Shown here one piece after another: positions 10,466 through 21,300 of a stretch of 64,000 bases of DNA. The stretch is from Limnephilus marmoratus. Lineage: Eukaryota; Arthropoda; Insecta; Trichoptera; Limnephilidae. The notes under the pieces were generated by a model that worked only from the letters and a program-made list of their open reading frames with translations, was not told where the DNA came from and did no database searches. Position 1 is the first letter of the stretch. Every line of letters starts with the position of its first letter. Made by a program: the position numbers and the translations under genes. The stretch is taken from positions 43,247,460-43,311,459 of the forward strand of contig OU862913.1 in assembly GCA_917880885.1 (NCBI GenBank), written 5' to 3'.

Positions 10466-11269
10466 AAAGGGTATAATAAAGTATAGGCTTTCTACTTGAA
10501 TAATAATACAATAATAAATCATCGTCGTCTTCTTCTTCTTGCAATAACACTTGCAGCATTTTATTATTCATAATTTTAAATGGAAGACACAACCGTCGGG
10601 CAGTATGCAGCGGACGCAACTGCAGACTGCAGTGCCGTCAATGCCGTCGACTTTGGAACCTGCGCGTTAGTGCCGCCTGCCGTCGGCGGCACTGCAGTCG
10701 CCGTCTGCTGTCGCCGTCTGCCGACTGCCGCGTGGCACGGAATCGCACCTTTAGTGACCAGCTCAGATATGGGGGCTCCATCGAAGCTCTGGCTTAAGTT
10801 AGCCTCTCAAAAACTGGGCGTACTGCACAGCTACTGAATGCTATCTTTGTTCTACTGGTATTTTGATGGAAGATGCTCCGAGGAACTAGCGTCATTGATC
10901 CTTTCGGCACCGGTGTATGGTCGGGAAACACGCCAAACGCGTGCCCAACATATGTACACAGTTGACATTGGACACATGAGATCGGGTCGCTTCTTCGCCT
11001 CGTTCTTGTGTTCAACAACTCGGGTGTGGAACGATTTGCCGGCCTCTGTGTTTCCTCCTTCCTACAACATGGGCCTCTTTAATACCAATGTTCATTCCTT
11101 TCTCTCCTCAAAAAGATCCTCCACATAGCATCTCAGATGACATAGGCCCTGAGGTAAATTATTTTCTTCAGGGCCTTCTGTGTGGAGTAATGTAAACAAA
11201 CAAAAAAATTAGAGGGTGTAAGCCGGAGAAGATCGGAAATACGTCATTTCTAAACCAAATTTCGAAAGA

Positions 11270-11465
11270 TTGATCTTTTATCTATTTTTAGTACGAGTAT
11301 AATAAGGCTATAAAGATGGAGCGACAACGTCCTCAAAGACATATCCATCTTGGAGCTTCTAAACTGGAGAGAGCTGGCACAAAACCCACATGAGTGGAGG
11401 AAGACTCTTGAGGAGGCCAAGACCCACCAGGGGTTGTATTGTAGAGCCAAGAGTGATGATGATAA
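11270..11465 (+). pseudogene. 3' end of an RTE/R1-like LINE
   Basis: One frame reads RWSDNVLKDISILELLNW, then AQNPHEWRKTLEEAKTHQGL, followed by a GAT-rich simple tail at 11450-11465. The W-R-x-L-x-E-E-A-K-T-H-x-G-L ending is typical of widespread arthropod endonuclease-reverse transcriptase elements. Only the last 60 or so codons remain. Confidence 0.65.
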
Positions 11466-12088
11466 TAAGGTTATACCATAGGTCGTTGGCAGATTTGTTA
11501 AATTTTTAAATGAAAAATCTTATTTTACAAGACATACTTAATACCATGTAATCATACATTATTGTAAATCAATATGTTTTCTAGTAAACGCATGTTTCAA
11601 AAATTTTAATTTTAGTTCAAATAAAATCATTAAAAAAATATCCGAACACTTATTTATGACGAAAATTTCTCTATTTTGTTTTGTCTATCCATTTACGGTC
11701 TTGCAAATTAAAATATTTACGTTTTTTTTACATTCTTATTTTGCTTATACATTATTGAAAAATGACAAATACTTATGATCAAAAAATACTTTCCAAAAAA
11801 TACACAATTTTAATAGTTTTATCATCACGCCTTTCAGCATTTTTGGATCAAGTTATGAATTAAAGCAAATTTGGAATGAAATAAAATCGATTTTGAGTTA
11901 TATCTTTCTCATTGGAACCGCCCTGTACGATCGTAAGAACATCTTTCGACAAAATTTGGATTTTCGGCCGCTGGTTGGTTAAAGGCCCTTAAAAGTTGAA
12001 CATTTGAATTAATTTGCAGACAGGCAAAATGAAAAACGGTCGAGTTAAAACAAGACTTCGTGACATTCAGTCAATAAAATGACATTAA
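11466..12088. other. AT-rich sequence, nothing recognised
   Basis: No ORF, repeat or transposon end supported. Confidence 0.5.
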
Positions 12089-12102
12089 TTGATATTCAGT
12101 CA

Positions 12103-12375
12103 TCATCATCATCATCTTCTTCCCCTTATCTTATTCGGGTCGGGGACCCATTGCATCGACAAGGCTCCTCCATATGTCCCTGTCTTGTGCTGATTGTTCG
12201 GCCTCTGTTCATGTTAGCCCCATCCTCTCCTCACACAGTTTCTGGAGTTGCCTCGCCCAGCTGTGTCTAGGGCGGCCCACTGGACGTCTACCCTCCGGAA
12301 TCGCACTCAGTATCTTCCTCGGAATACGGTCGTCAGACATTCTTAGTACATGCCCAAGCCACCTCAGTTGCTCAG
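12103..12375 (-). pseudogene. 5'-truncated LINE with 14-bp target duplication
   Basis: On the - strand the frame reads LRWLGHVLRMSDDRIPRKIL, then GRRPVGRPRHSWARQL, then RDIWRSLVDAMGPRP and a GAT-rich tail. This is the C-terminus of an RTE/R1-type endonuclease-reverse transcriptase. The copy is flanked on both sides by TTGATATTCAGTCA (12089-12102 and 12376-12389), a clean target-site duplication of target-primed reverse transcription. Confidence 0.85.
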
Positions 12376-12597
12376 TTGATATTCAGTCAATTGATATAAT
12401 AGGATGTAATTTTAATTAATTAAAAAATTTATATATTCAATAGGTACTAACTACTAACCTAACCTATCTAATGTGAAATGCATATAAACACATATTATTA
12501 CGGATATCTCTCTCATCTCATTGATTGTGCGGTAAAAAAAGGAAAATCAATTTTTCCCAATAGCAGTTTTTTAATTTAAAAAAAAAAACAAGATTAC

Positions 12598-13129
12598 GAG
12601 AGAGTCCGGCTCGACAGTCCCCTGAACCATTCTCTCCCGATCCAGGTGGGAAAACGCATCTGCCGCCAAGACTTAGACAAACCTCCCCATGAACCCGGGA
12701 AACCCCGGTAAATTTTCTTTTTTTTAATCCACACGGGCCCGGAGAGAATTATTTCCCATCAGGGCCTGTCATCTTTGGGGATGCTGTGTGGAGGGTATTT
12801 CTAGAAAAGGAACGAGAGTAAGTTCTGGAAAGGAAAACGGTATGAGGGGTGGGTAGGAATCTGGTGGCCAATGTGTCCAGGAGCGACGGACGAATGAATC
12901 CATCCCTTCCACTGCAATCCAAGGCAATGATCCGAGAGAGTCCTGCTGGAGAGATCGAAAAAGATCTTACCCAACCGAATCCGGCCTGCCACGCGATTGG
13001 TAGGCAGACACATCTGCCGTCAAGATCCGGACAAACCTGACGAACCGAACAAACTCATAAACCCAGGCACCCCTGCTAAGTCACCAAACGTAGTGAACCA
13101 CGTAAGGTGACCTATGGCAGAGGTGTTGG
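12598..13129 (-). mobile_element. Two nested SINE-A copies in the left arm
   Basis: 12716-13129 is a nearly complete SINE-A ending in a T run and hairpin tail (GGGCCCGGAGAGAATTATTT). 12598-12715 is the 5' half of another copy in the same direction (complement of the GACTCTCTCG and CGGGAGAGAATGGTTCAGG blocks). Confidence 0.75.
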
Positions 13130-13602
13130 TTCTATTTTTTCCTTGCAAAACGAACCCTTTGCCACCATAATGGTTTTATTTTTTATGGATTGATATTTGC
13201 ATAAGTGTCGTTTCATTCTAAATATGAATGAATTACTTAATTAACCCAAACTAAGAATCTAAAACCTATTTTGTGCCTGTGATTTGTTGTTTCTTGTAGT
13301 CATTTTGAACAGTGTTTTTTTCCATAATCCAGACTAAAAATAGTGACTAAAAGTGAAGCGGTTAGGGAAGTAATTGCCGCAATATTAAAAACTTCCATTT
13401 CGTTTAAATTTGTTACCAATACTGTGTGAACGTTGTACTGGAAAAAGAATTAATAAAGGGGAAAGAAGAAGAAGAAAGAAACTTAGATAAAGATATATAT
13501 GTATGCACATATGTTAAATGTTTAGCTTTTTCATTCGTGTTCTTTGAATGGTTATTCTTTTCATAAGCGGTGCTACATTTTTGTACGATTAGTATAACGC
13601 AA

Positions 13603-13740
13603 GGGAGGGAATGCAGCACAGCTTCTCCGGGTACCAAATTGGAAGTCAGCCGGTGAGGACAGGAGGAGTTGGAGGCGACTGTTGCAGGAGGCCAAAGCTC
13701 AATATGGGCTGTAGCGCCATCAAAGAAGAAGAAGAAGTAT
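13603..13740 (+). pseudogene. LINE tail, single copy (left arm)
   Basis: One frame reads SWRRLLQEAKAQYGL then stop, with a GAA-rich simple tail up to 13738. It is an RTE-like LINE 3' end. The mirror position in the right arm has three copies. Confidence 0.7.
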
Positions 13741-13776
13741 AACGCAAGGTTAGTAGGAAATGCGTAACAAGGTTAG

Positions 13777-15416
13777 CTCATATGGACCTTTTTCAAAAAA
13801 CAAACTCGTCGGGCCGCTTTTGAAATTTCGCACGCGTAACCTTGCATGAAGTTAAACACTGCCACTTGTATTGCAGTTTATTTAAATCTCCCGGTGGAAC
13901 ATGGACTTCAAGCAACGTCACGATTTTTTAGCCAATCACCGCTCTACCCCCTCGATGAGCTAGCTGTGTTAAATTCATTTTCTACGAGCCTTGAATATAA
14001 CGTGTCTTGTATTTTTTGTCATGTTGTAAAACATGTTTCTAAACGATTTTTTTACCTTAAAAACAGGATTTCAATGTTTACAATTTTTTTTTTTTCCCTG
14101 GATTAGGGCTTTTTGTTTTTGCAATATGGCATCACTCAATTGCTGACTCTATGACCAGGGTTGCCAATTGGTGGAAAATTTCCCAAATAGCGGGTATTTT
14201 CTAAGATTAAAAAAAAGGGTTATTTGCAGGTAGAACCTTTTTGCGGGGAAAATCAGGGGATTCTGAGAATTTCTTGATTTTCCAACCACGTTGAAAAAAT
14301 ATTTACCATAATAAATTGTGAAAATGTGGGTACTCTAATTTCATTTCGTTTAGCAGCAAACCTTCAAACAAATTTATTTTTCGACTAAATAATTAAAAAA
14401 ATGCTTATTTCAAGTTTTTAATTTTGGATGCGGGTATGGGTACCGCGCACCGCTCTGGGAACCATTTATTGAATTACCAACACTCCTGTTATAGGTCACC
14501 CCATATGGTTCGCTACGTTTGGTTACTTAGCAGAGGTGTCTGGGTTCATGAGCTGAGGTTTTTCGAGGTCTTGGCGGCGGAAGCGTTTGCTCACTTACCG
14601 CTTGGCGGACCGAATCGGGAGAGAATGGTTGAGGGAGATCTTCTTAAATCTCCAGCCGTTATCTATCAAACCACCGCCTTGTACCGCAGTGAAAGAGATG
14701 GATTCATAAGTTCGTCACTCCTAGACAAATTGAATCCCAGATTCCTACCCACCGTTCATACCGTTTCGCTTCCCAGAACTCCCTCTCCTTCCTTTCCCTA
14801 AAGAGAACCTCCGCACAGCATCCTCAAAGATGACCCCAAGGGTTTTTTTTGCTCATGGTCTACTGTATGTAAAAAAAAATAGAGTTTGCGATTCACACGC
14901 GGTAGAAGTGAAACCTTCAGAAAACCAAAGTAGACAAGAGTGGAGAGACTATGAAGCCCTTTTTTATCAGTGTGAAGGATGATTTTTTCCATATTTTTGT
15001 CGTCGAATTCCAGTGCACCTTTCCCAATACATTTGGTAATCTTAGAAGTTTTCATGTTTTCTTCTTTTGAGTTGCTAGATGTCGCTTTCTTTTGTGTTTT
15101 CTTTGCCTGATCATTTTACAAAAATAACATTTTTTTTTCGATTTCAAAGAATTCGACACTTGGTTCGGTGAATGTCTGGTCGCTAAGGTTCGTCAGACGC
15201 TTTATACCACTAGACCAAAGGAGGCTAAATCCTATAGATGTATATGTTTGTCTCTTTTTATTGTCGCTATTTTTCGTTTCATCGAGTTTCAAATCACAAC
15301 GGTGCTAAAGAAGTTTTCACTTTAAAAGAATTTCACTCCATTACCTACTATTTTTTTTATAGAACAAAAAAAATCAAAAATGTCGCAGGAGATCAAAATT
15401 TTATTTACTTATTTTT
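13777..15416. other. Spacer between the inverted arms
   Basis: Holds one hAT-like end at about 14157-14290 (CAGGGTTGCCAATTGG, matching the right end of the element at 35195-36827) and the SINE-A at 14427-14880. 14881-15416 has a lysine-rich reading frame on the - strand that I do not recognise. No gene supported. Confidence 0.5.
14427..14880 (+). mobile_element. SINE-A, full length, diverged
   Basis: Head GCGGGTATGGGTACCGC, box GGTTCGCTACGTTTGG, middle box CGGACCGAATCGGGAGAG, tail CCGCACAGCATCC and poly-A at 14869-14880. The tail hairpin is degraded. Confidence 0.8.
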
Positions 15417-15442
15417 TAACCTTGTTACGCATTTCCTACTAA

Positions 15443-15885
15443 CCTTGCGTTATACTTCTTCTTCTTCTTTGATGGCGCTACAGCCCATATTGAGCTTTGG
15501 CCTCCTGCAACAGTCGCCTCCAACTCCTCCTGTCCTCACCGGCTGACTTCCAATTTGGTACCTGGAGAAGCTGTGCTGCATTCCCCCCCTTGCGTTATAC
15601 TTCTTCTTCTTCTTCGATGGCGCTACAGCCCATATTGAGCTTTGGCCTCCTGCAACAGTCGCCTCCAACTCCTCCTGTCCTCACCGGCTGACTTCCAATT
15701 TGGTACCTGGAGAAGCTGTGCTGCATTCCCCCCCTTGCGTTATACTTCTTCTTCTTCTTCGATGGCGCTACAGCCCATATTGAGCTTTGGCCTCCTGCAA
15801 CAGTCGCCTCCAACTCCTCCTGTCCTCACCAGCTGACTTCCAATTTGGTACCCGGAGAAGCTGTGCTGCATTCCCTCCCTTGCGT
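15443..15885 (-). repeat. LINE tail triplicated in tandem, unit about 146 bp
   Basis: Three units begin with CCTTGCGTTATACTTCTTC at about 15443, 15591 and 15736; a fourth start at 15880 leads into the unique arm sequence. The units differ at very few bases (CACCGG/CACCAG, CCTGG/CCCGG). The left arm has one unit only, so the expansion came after the inverted duplication, or the left arm contracted. Confidence 0.85.
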
Positions 15886-16357
15886 TATACTAATCGTACA
15901 AAAATGTAGCACCGCTTATGAAAAGAATAACCATTCAAAGAACACGAATGAAAAAGCTAAACATTTAACATATGTGCATACATATATATCTTTATCTAAG
16001 TTTCTTTCTTCTTCTTCTTTCCCCTTTATTAATTCTTTTTCCAGTACAACGTTCACACAGTATTGGTAACAAATTTAAACGAAATGGAAGTTTTTAATAT
16101 TGCGGCAATTACTTCCCTAACCGCTTCACTTTTAGTCACTATTTTTAGTCTGGATTATGGAAAAAAACACTGTTCAAAATGACTACAAGAAACAACAAAT
16201 CACAGGCACAAAATAGGTTTTAGATTCTTAGTTTGGGTTAATTAAGTAATTCATTCATATTTAGAATGAAACGACACTTATGCAAATATCAATCCATAAA
16301 AAATAAAACCATTATGGTGGCAAAGGGTTCGTTTTGCAAGGAAAAAATAGAACCAAC

Positions 16358-16890
16358 ACCTCTGCCATAGGTCACCTTACGTGGTTCACTACGTTTGGTG
16401 ACTTAGCAGGGGTGCCTGGGTTTATGAGTTTGTTCGGTTCGTCAGGTTTGTCCGGATCTTGACGGCAGATGTGTCTGCCTACCAATCGCGTGGCAGGCCG
16501 GATTCGGTTGGGTAAGATCTTTTTCGATCTCTCCAGCAGGACTCTCTCGGATCATTGCCTTGGATTGCAGTGGAAGGGATGGATTCATTCGTCCGTCGCT
16601 CCTGGACACATTGGCCACCAGATTCCTACCCACCCCTCATACCGTTTTCCTTTCCAGAACTTACTCTCGTTCTTTTCTAGAAATACCCTCCACACAGCAT
16701 CCCCAAAGATGACAGGCCCTGATGGGAAATAATTCTCTCCGGGCCCGTGTGGATTAAAAAAAAGAAAATTTACCGGGGTTTCCCGGGTTCATGGGGAGGT
16801 TTGTCTAAGTCTTGGCGGCAGATGCGTTTTCCCACCTGGATCGGGAGAGAATGGTTCAGGGGACTGTCGAGCCGGACTCTCTCGTAATCT
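16358..16890 (+). mobile_element. Two nested SINE-A copies in the right arm
   Basis: Mirror of 12598-13129: a near complete copy 16358-16757 with hairpin tail, followed by the 5' half of another at 16770-16890. Confidence 0.75.
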
Positions 16891-16952
16891 TGTTTTTTTT
16901 TTTAAATTAAAAAACTGCTATTGGGAAAAATAGATTTTCCTTTTTTTACCGT

Positions 16953-17862
16953 ATTTTGTGTGTCTTATCATTATTTAATCTGTAAGAAAGTGCTGCAACA
17001 TTATAACGACAAGGAAAGTATGTTTATTATTTTTTTTGCCGCCAAGGTGCCGTTACCGTGAATCGTCATGGTAAATATAAAAGCGTCTATTTTGATGAAT
17101 TCTTTTTTTGTTTGTTTGGTTTAGAGAAATTTCTTCGCGGATTTGAAAAGTAATAAAATCACAAAAAATATAAATCCGTATACAACGCCATCTCTGATAC
17201 ATGCGGGAAACAAACCACCGGACAAAATGAACATGGCGTTGTATGCTGGTTCCGGTAATGCCAGAAGATGGCGTTGTGTGCATTATCATTTGACAGCTGA
17301 TTCAGTTGCGTACCGAAAATTGCTTCATTAATTAATTTAGAATTGTAATTGCTTCATTAAGTAGGTAATTAATTCACAATGCAACGAATTAAATTCAGCT
17401 AATAAGTTAACACAACATTTATTGATTCTTAGGAACAAAGGCGGTACTTATTTCGCCGGGTCAGCTAATATCCATATATATATATATATATATATATATA
17501 CGAAATTGAACTGATGTTGTTATTTCTACACAAACCTGAATAGCCATCCTACGTGGAAAAATACAATTCAAAGGTGATTGCTAATAAATAAATACCTTTA
17601 TAAGCATTTGAAAAAGGAACAAAAATGCCAAAACGCCAATTTTTTGGTTTTGACAGCGTCTGCAAGTCACAGATAATTCAAATACAGTGTAGATTGTGAC
17701 CTTGTCTATCACAGTTTCTTTATACATAAGGGTTAAAATCACATATTATAATATATATTTTTTTAATTCTACCGTGGCCAACGGGTGGACTAACGGCCTA
17801 CAACCGGACGAGAGAGTAACAATGACACAGGTAGGTTCATTATTCTACACCAACTACAGTAC
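16953..17862. other. AT-rich sequence with an (AT)n microsatellite
   Basis: The dinucleotide run is at 17473-17500. No exon or transposon end recognised. Confidence 0.5.
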
Positions 17863-19410
17863 AAATAGGAGGTCACTTGCATGGATTTCATAACGACTTG
17901 GAAAAAATCGTGTGGTTAGATTTTTTTACTAAGATTGCGAAAATTTTTAGAAATGCAGTTTTTCAATTTTTAAATAAATAAATCCATCATTTGGACTCGT
18001 GACGTCACTACATGAAAATGTACCGTCTCCGATAATGCTCTATTAATTTTGTCAAATTCCACACTGATTTTTTTTTTATATGGTAACATTTTTGATTTCA
18101 GGCGATTTTTTGAATTTGTTTAACATTCACTAGATTTATTGTTTCTTCTCTGTGAACTTATCGTTTGGTTTTGCGTTTTTACAGATGTTACGAAGAGAAC
18201 CCCGTACATTTAATGTCTTCTGTACCCGTTTTAGAGGTGTAATGGTAATGGTGCTGATTTTTACAAAATAAAATTTTATAATATATTACGCACCAGATTT
18301 AAATGTCCGGGTTAAATTTTCCCCACAGGAAAAACTAAACCCTTTCACACACTTCCCAAATGATCATCTAGTGAATCTATTTTTTTTAATTTTTTTTTTA
18401 TTATTCATCTTTATTAGTTTTGAGTTACAATTTGTTTTATTCATTGCCTGTCTCACTAGGAGAACCTGTGTTGAGAGCAGGCGCTTAGCATAAGCAGTTT
18501 ATAATAATAACACATACAAAGTACAAATAATAACACAATATTAAAAGTAAAAGTTAATCATCAACGTAAAATTGAAAAAATAAACACTTATAAGTTAGTT
18601 TTGATAAAATCTTTGATGTTGGATCTATTTTGGCTGGTAATCCAGGACTTGGTGTCAGATTTATATTTAAGATACATTGTGTTTTGTCTAATTGCCAGTG
18701 GAAGTGTATTATATAGCTATGCAATTGCACTATATAAGTATTACAAATACAAAACAATACAAGAACAACATATCAACCTACTAGAGACCAAATGGGAAAA
18801 TAATTCACCGACTCCAGATATTTTCATATCAGAGGGTTCGGTTCTGTGGAATTCCTAATTGAACCTATAAACCCTACTGATCCCTCAATATAAATATTTA
18901 AAAAATCTTTTGTAATCCTACACGTATTTAAAATGACTGATTTTTGCATTTTTATATATAAATTCTTTGACAAATCTAATATGCATAAATTTTGAAATTA
19001 TTATGATTATTATTATAATACTATATATTATATTATAGTACAAGTATATTGCATTGGATTTAGTCATATATAGAGTTGATCATTATAATGATTAATGATC
19101 AATAAGATGGATCAACGAAAAAAATTATGAGATGTAATATTTTTGGTATGCCTCGTTATTCTCCTGTGGCATTCATATGGAAATTCGTGTTCTTTTTTTA
19201 AATGATTTTCGGCTTTGTAGTTATCGTTTCTTCGGACCCATAAAATTATGTCCCGTCTTTCTGGTTTACAAAAAATGGTCTGATTTTTTGGATTGAAATT
19301 TTCAAAAAAATCGCTAGGGTTTCAAAAATACGATTAAAAAAAAAAAACGGAATATCTTAGAATATTTGCCTAAACCGGATTTTTTTTTAAATGTGATACA
19401 AGTGGTCCAT
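17863..19410 (-). mobile_element. Copy of the GGGCCATCC-ended DNA element, interrupted
   Basis: 17863-18290 and 19005-19410 match, in reverse orientation, parts of the complete element at 32226-33376 (shared CATGGATTTCATAACGAC, GTGACGTCAC, TTTGGATTGAAATTTT). The terminal repeats are missing. About 0.7 kb of other DNA, including a LINE end, splits it. Confidence 0.7.
18598..18733 (-). pseudogene. C-terminus of a CR1/Jockey-like LINE
   Basis: On the - strand: LYNTLPLAIRQNTMYLKYKS then WITSQNRSNIKDFIKTNL and stop. The Y-N-x-L-P-L-x-I-R signature followed by a short lysine-rich tail marks the end of many LINE reverse transcriptases. 5' part missing or unreadable. Confidence 0.55.
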
Positions 19411-19792
19411 TTCATTTATCAACTGCGGATTATAATACTCGAGTGAATAATAAAATGTTGATTCAATAATAATATATTCTTAACAAATACTAGCGAGACT
19501 AAAGTGTATGGAACATATCAGTGAGGTCAAACCGTTCTACGTAAGTAATTAATTAATAGAAAATATATATTCTATCTCTCTGCTATTATAAATGTTATTT
19601 AAAAACAAAAACTATAAATGTTATTTAAAAGCAAAGTAAGCAATTGTTCTAGATCTTTTAATTAGTTATTATTTTTATTTTTATTTTTTTTACTTTTATG
19701 AGTAAAATCTCAAATTATAATATTTAATTAAATGAAGAGAATATTAGAGAAACTCAATCGAAAATCTGAGACAGAAAAACCAGAAAAGATAT

Positions 19793-19864
19793 TGGCTCCG
19801 CTGGGACTCGAACCCAGGACCCTTTGTTTACATGGCAAGGCTCTACCGATTGAGCTACGGAACC
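19793..19864 (-). tRNA. tRNA-Thr(UGU)-like, left arm, probably a pseudogene
   Basis: Acceptor stem GGTTCCG/CGGAGCC, D arm GCTCAATCGGTAGAGC, T arm CTGGGTTCGAGTCCCAG with intact B box. The anticodon loop CATGTAA has TGT. One base is missing in the anticodon stem, which pairs poorly. Confidence 0.55.
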
Positions 19865-20057
19865 CATATGAAATTCGGTCACTTTTAACTGTATCAATGG
19901 ATAAATAATTTATCTAGATTGCATTTAATTCGAGTTGAATCTTGCAATCATATATAAAGATAGCAGCCAATAATATGTGCGTTAAGAATATATTAAGATA
20001 ATGTTGGTAGTTCTTAATCGAAGTATGATATAGTTAAAAGTGACCAAATTTCATATG

Positions 20058-20130
20058 GGTTCCGTAGCTCAATCGGTAGAGCTCTTGCCATGTAAGCAAA
20101 GGGTCCTGGGATCGAGTCCCAGCGGAGCCA
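20058..20130 (+). tRNA. tRNA-Thr(UGU)-like, right arm
   Basis: 72 bases plus a discriminator A. Acceptor GGTTCCG/CGGAGCC, D arm GCTC/GAGC, anticodon stem CTTGC/GCAAA (one mismatch), loop CATGTAA (anticodon TGT), T stem CTGGG/CCCAG. The T loop begins A instead of T (ATCGAGT), breaking the B box. It could still be transcribed, but its place in a foldback repeat argues for element-borne sequence. Confidence 0.6.
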
Positions 20131-20192
20131 ATATCTTTTCTGATTTTTCTGTCTCAGATTTTCGATTGAGTTTCGCTAATATTGTCTTCATT

Positions 20193-20639
20193 TAATAAAA
20201 AAGTTATTATTTTTTGTGAAGATAAATGAGAATTGTCTGTGTTTTGTTGTAGGGATTATGATTGCAAGGATCATGTTTATGTGTTTCCTCATAAGTCATT
20301 GGACTGAACCTCACGGCCGAAATAGACAATATCTTGGCTGTTCCGTTGGTTTTTTTTATTTATTTTTTATTTATTTAATGAAAAAAAATGTTTTAATGAA
20401 TTTCTACGCCAACGAAAATTACTAGCTCTCTCCCATGAGAACAACCTGGCTGAACCATGGGCTCTATTTGTTAAACTCCCCCCCCACCCTACCCCCCCCC
20501 CTACCCCCCTCCGCCACGACGACATCTTTGGTGCCCGCCAGGTTTATTTAATTTAACGCGCCCTTCTCACTCTTCCCCAAAATAACGTCCTGGGAACTTC
20601 ACTTGGTTTTAAATCGCCCCCTCCCCCTCTTCCACAAAT
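20193..20639. other. No gene; C-rich run
   Basis: Contains a C-rich low-complexity stretch at 20478-20513. Nothing else recognised. Confidence 0.5.
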
Positions 20640-21300
20640 CAAGTCTCCTTCAACGGAAGCAATCTTCCAAACAGGCCCTCCATTGATATGCTTGGTCCAA
20701 TTTTAAGTGATAAGCTCATATATGCTCAGAGTTAAGTTGGCCTCACAATAACTACGCGTACTGTACAGCTCCTGCAGATACTGCAGATAGTACACAACTG
20801 CCAACCCCATGTACATATCACAAGTGCGACCCACGGTTGAATTTGGTAGTCACCTCTGGGATGGAGCTCCAAAATACCTGAAAAATACCCACGACTGCAG
20901 AAACGGCGCCCTATGGGGCCAAATGGTGCATATCATCTCAAAATTCAATAACTTTTAAAATAATACAAATATTGAGGTGATTTTTTAGAATATAAGTTAA
21001 TGAATGTGTACAGATTTGTAATTTATTAAGATTGTTAAAAATATTACAAAAGATGTATTAATATCAACAAGTTAAAAAATAAAAATGTATTTTATTTAAA
21101 AATTCGCATTTATAATAATGTCTTATTTATTAACAAAACATTTATAAAACACAAAAAAATATTAACGAATAATGCTAAACATTTAAAAACAAATACATTT
21201 AAAAAAATCTTATTAAGTTCACAATGATCAAACTGCACCCAATTTATTATTAGTCTATCATTAATCTTCTGATTCGTTCTCAAAATTTAACAAAGGCGCT

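Larger units (their letters stand above)
8967..10751. mobile_element. 1.8 kb palindromic DNA element with GC-rich ends
   Basis: Ends AAGGTGCGATTCCGTGCCAC and its complement, flanked by TA (8965-8966, 10752-10753), which may be the target duplication. The two arms, about 0.88 kb each, are almost identical over their length and meet at a short centre near 9840-9900. The outer 100 bp are made of GCCGTCTGCCG-like short repeats. Each arm contains a SINE-A copy at the mirror position, so the inverted duplication is younger than that SINE insertion, or the arms are kept alike by gene conversion. A short reading frame with an acidic run (QEEEDEDDLL, about 9140-9260) recalls the N-terminus of PIF/Harbinger transposases, but only loosely. 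Confidence 0.7.
8905..11195 (+). pseudogene. Jockey-like LINE, C-terminal end, split by a palindromic element
   Basis: Left of the insertion the frame reads VSFNGSNLPNRPSIDMLGV. Right of it come SSDMGAP and KLASQKLGVLHSY, then RCSEELASLILSAP, RETRQTRAQHMY and VWNDLPASVFPPSYNMGLF to the stop at about 11128. This is the usual C-terminal tail of insect Jockey-clade reverse transcriptases. The 3' UTR (11128-11195) folds into the same double stem as the tail of SINE-A: CTCCACATAGCATC pairs with the final TGTGTGGAG, and GGCCCTGAGG pairs with TTCAGGGCC. A stop after HSY shows the copy is dead. Strongly 5' truncated. The 8967-10751 element entered its coding frame. Confidence 0.75.
12529..13776. repeat. 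Left arm of a 4.4 kb inverted duplication
   Basis: From CGGTAAAAAAAGGAAAAT to CAAGGTTAG. It is the reverse complement of 15417-16952 with few differences. It contains two SINE-A copies, an AT-rich unique part (13130-13600) and one copy of a LINE tail. Confidence 0.85.
15417..16952. repeat. Right arm of the 4.4 kb inverted duplication
   Basis: Reverse complement of 12529-13776. It is about 290 bp longer because the LINE-tail segment is present three times instead of once. Confidence 0.85.
19731..20192. mobile_element. Foldback element carrying two opposed tRNA-Thr-like genes
   Basis: Inverted arms of about 130 bp. The outer 60 bp (AATGAAGA ... CAGAAAAGATATTGG) are followed directly by a tRNA-like sequence in each arm, 3' ends outward. 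A central spacer of about 190 bp separates them. A deleted relative is at 5244-5399. The tRNA sequence is thus part of the terminal inverted repeat. I know no named family of this design. Confidence 0.8.

Noticed and set aside
15150..15225. tRNA-like sequence on the - strand (CTAGTGGTATAAAGCG)
   Set aside because: An A-box-like start is visible but no acceptable B box or cloverleaf follows.
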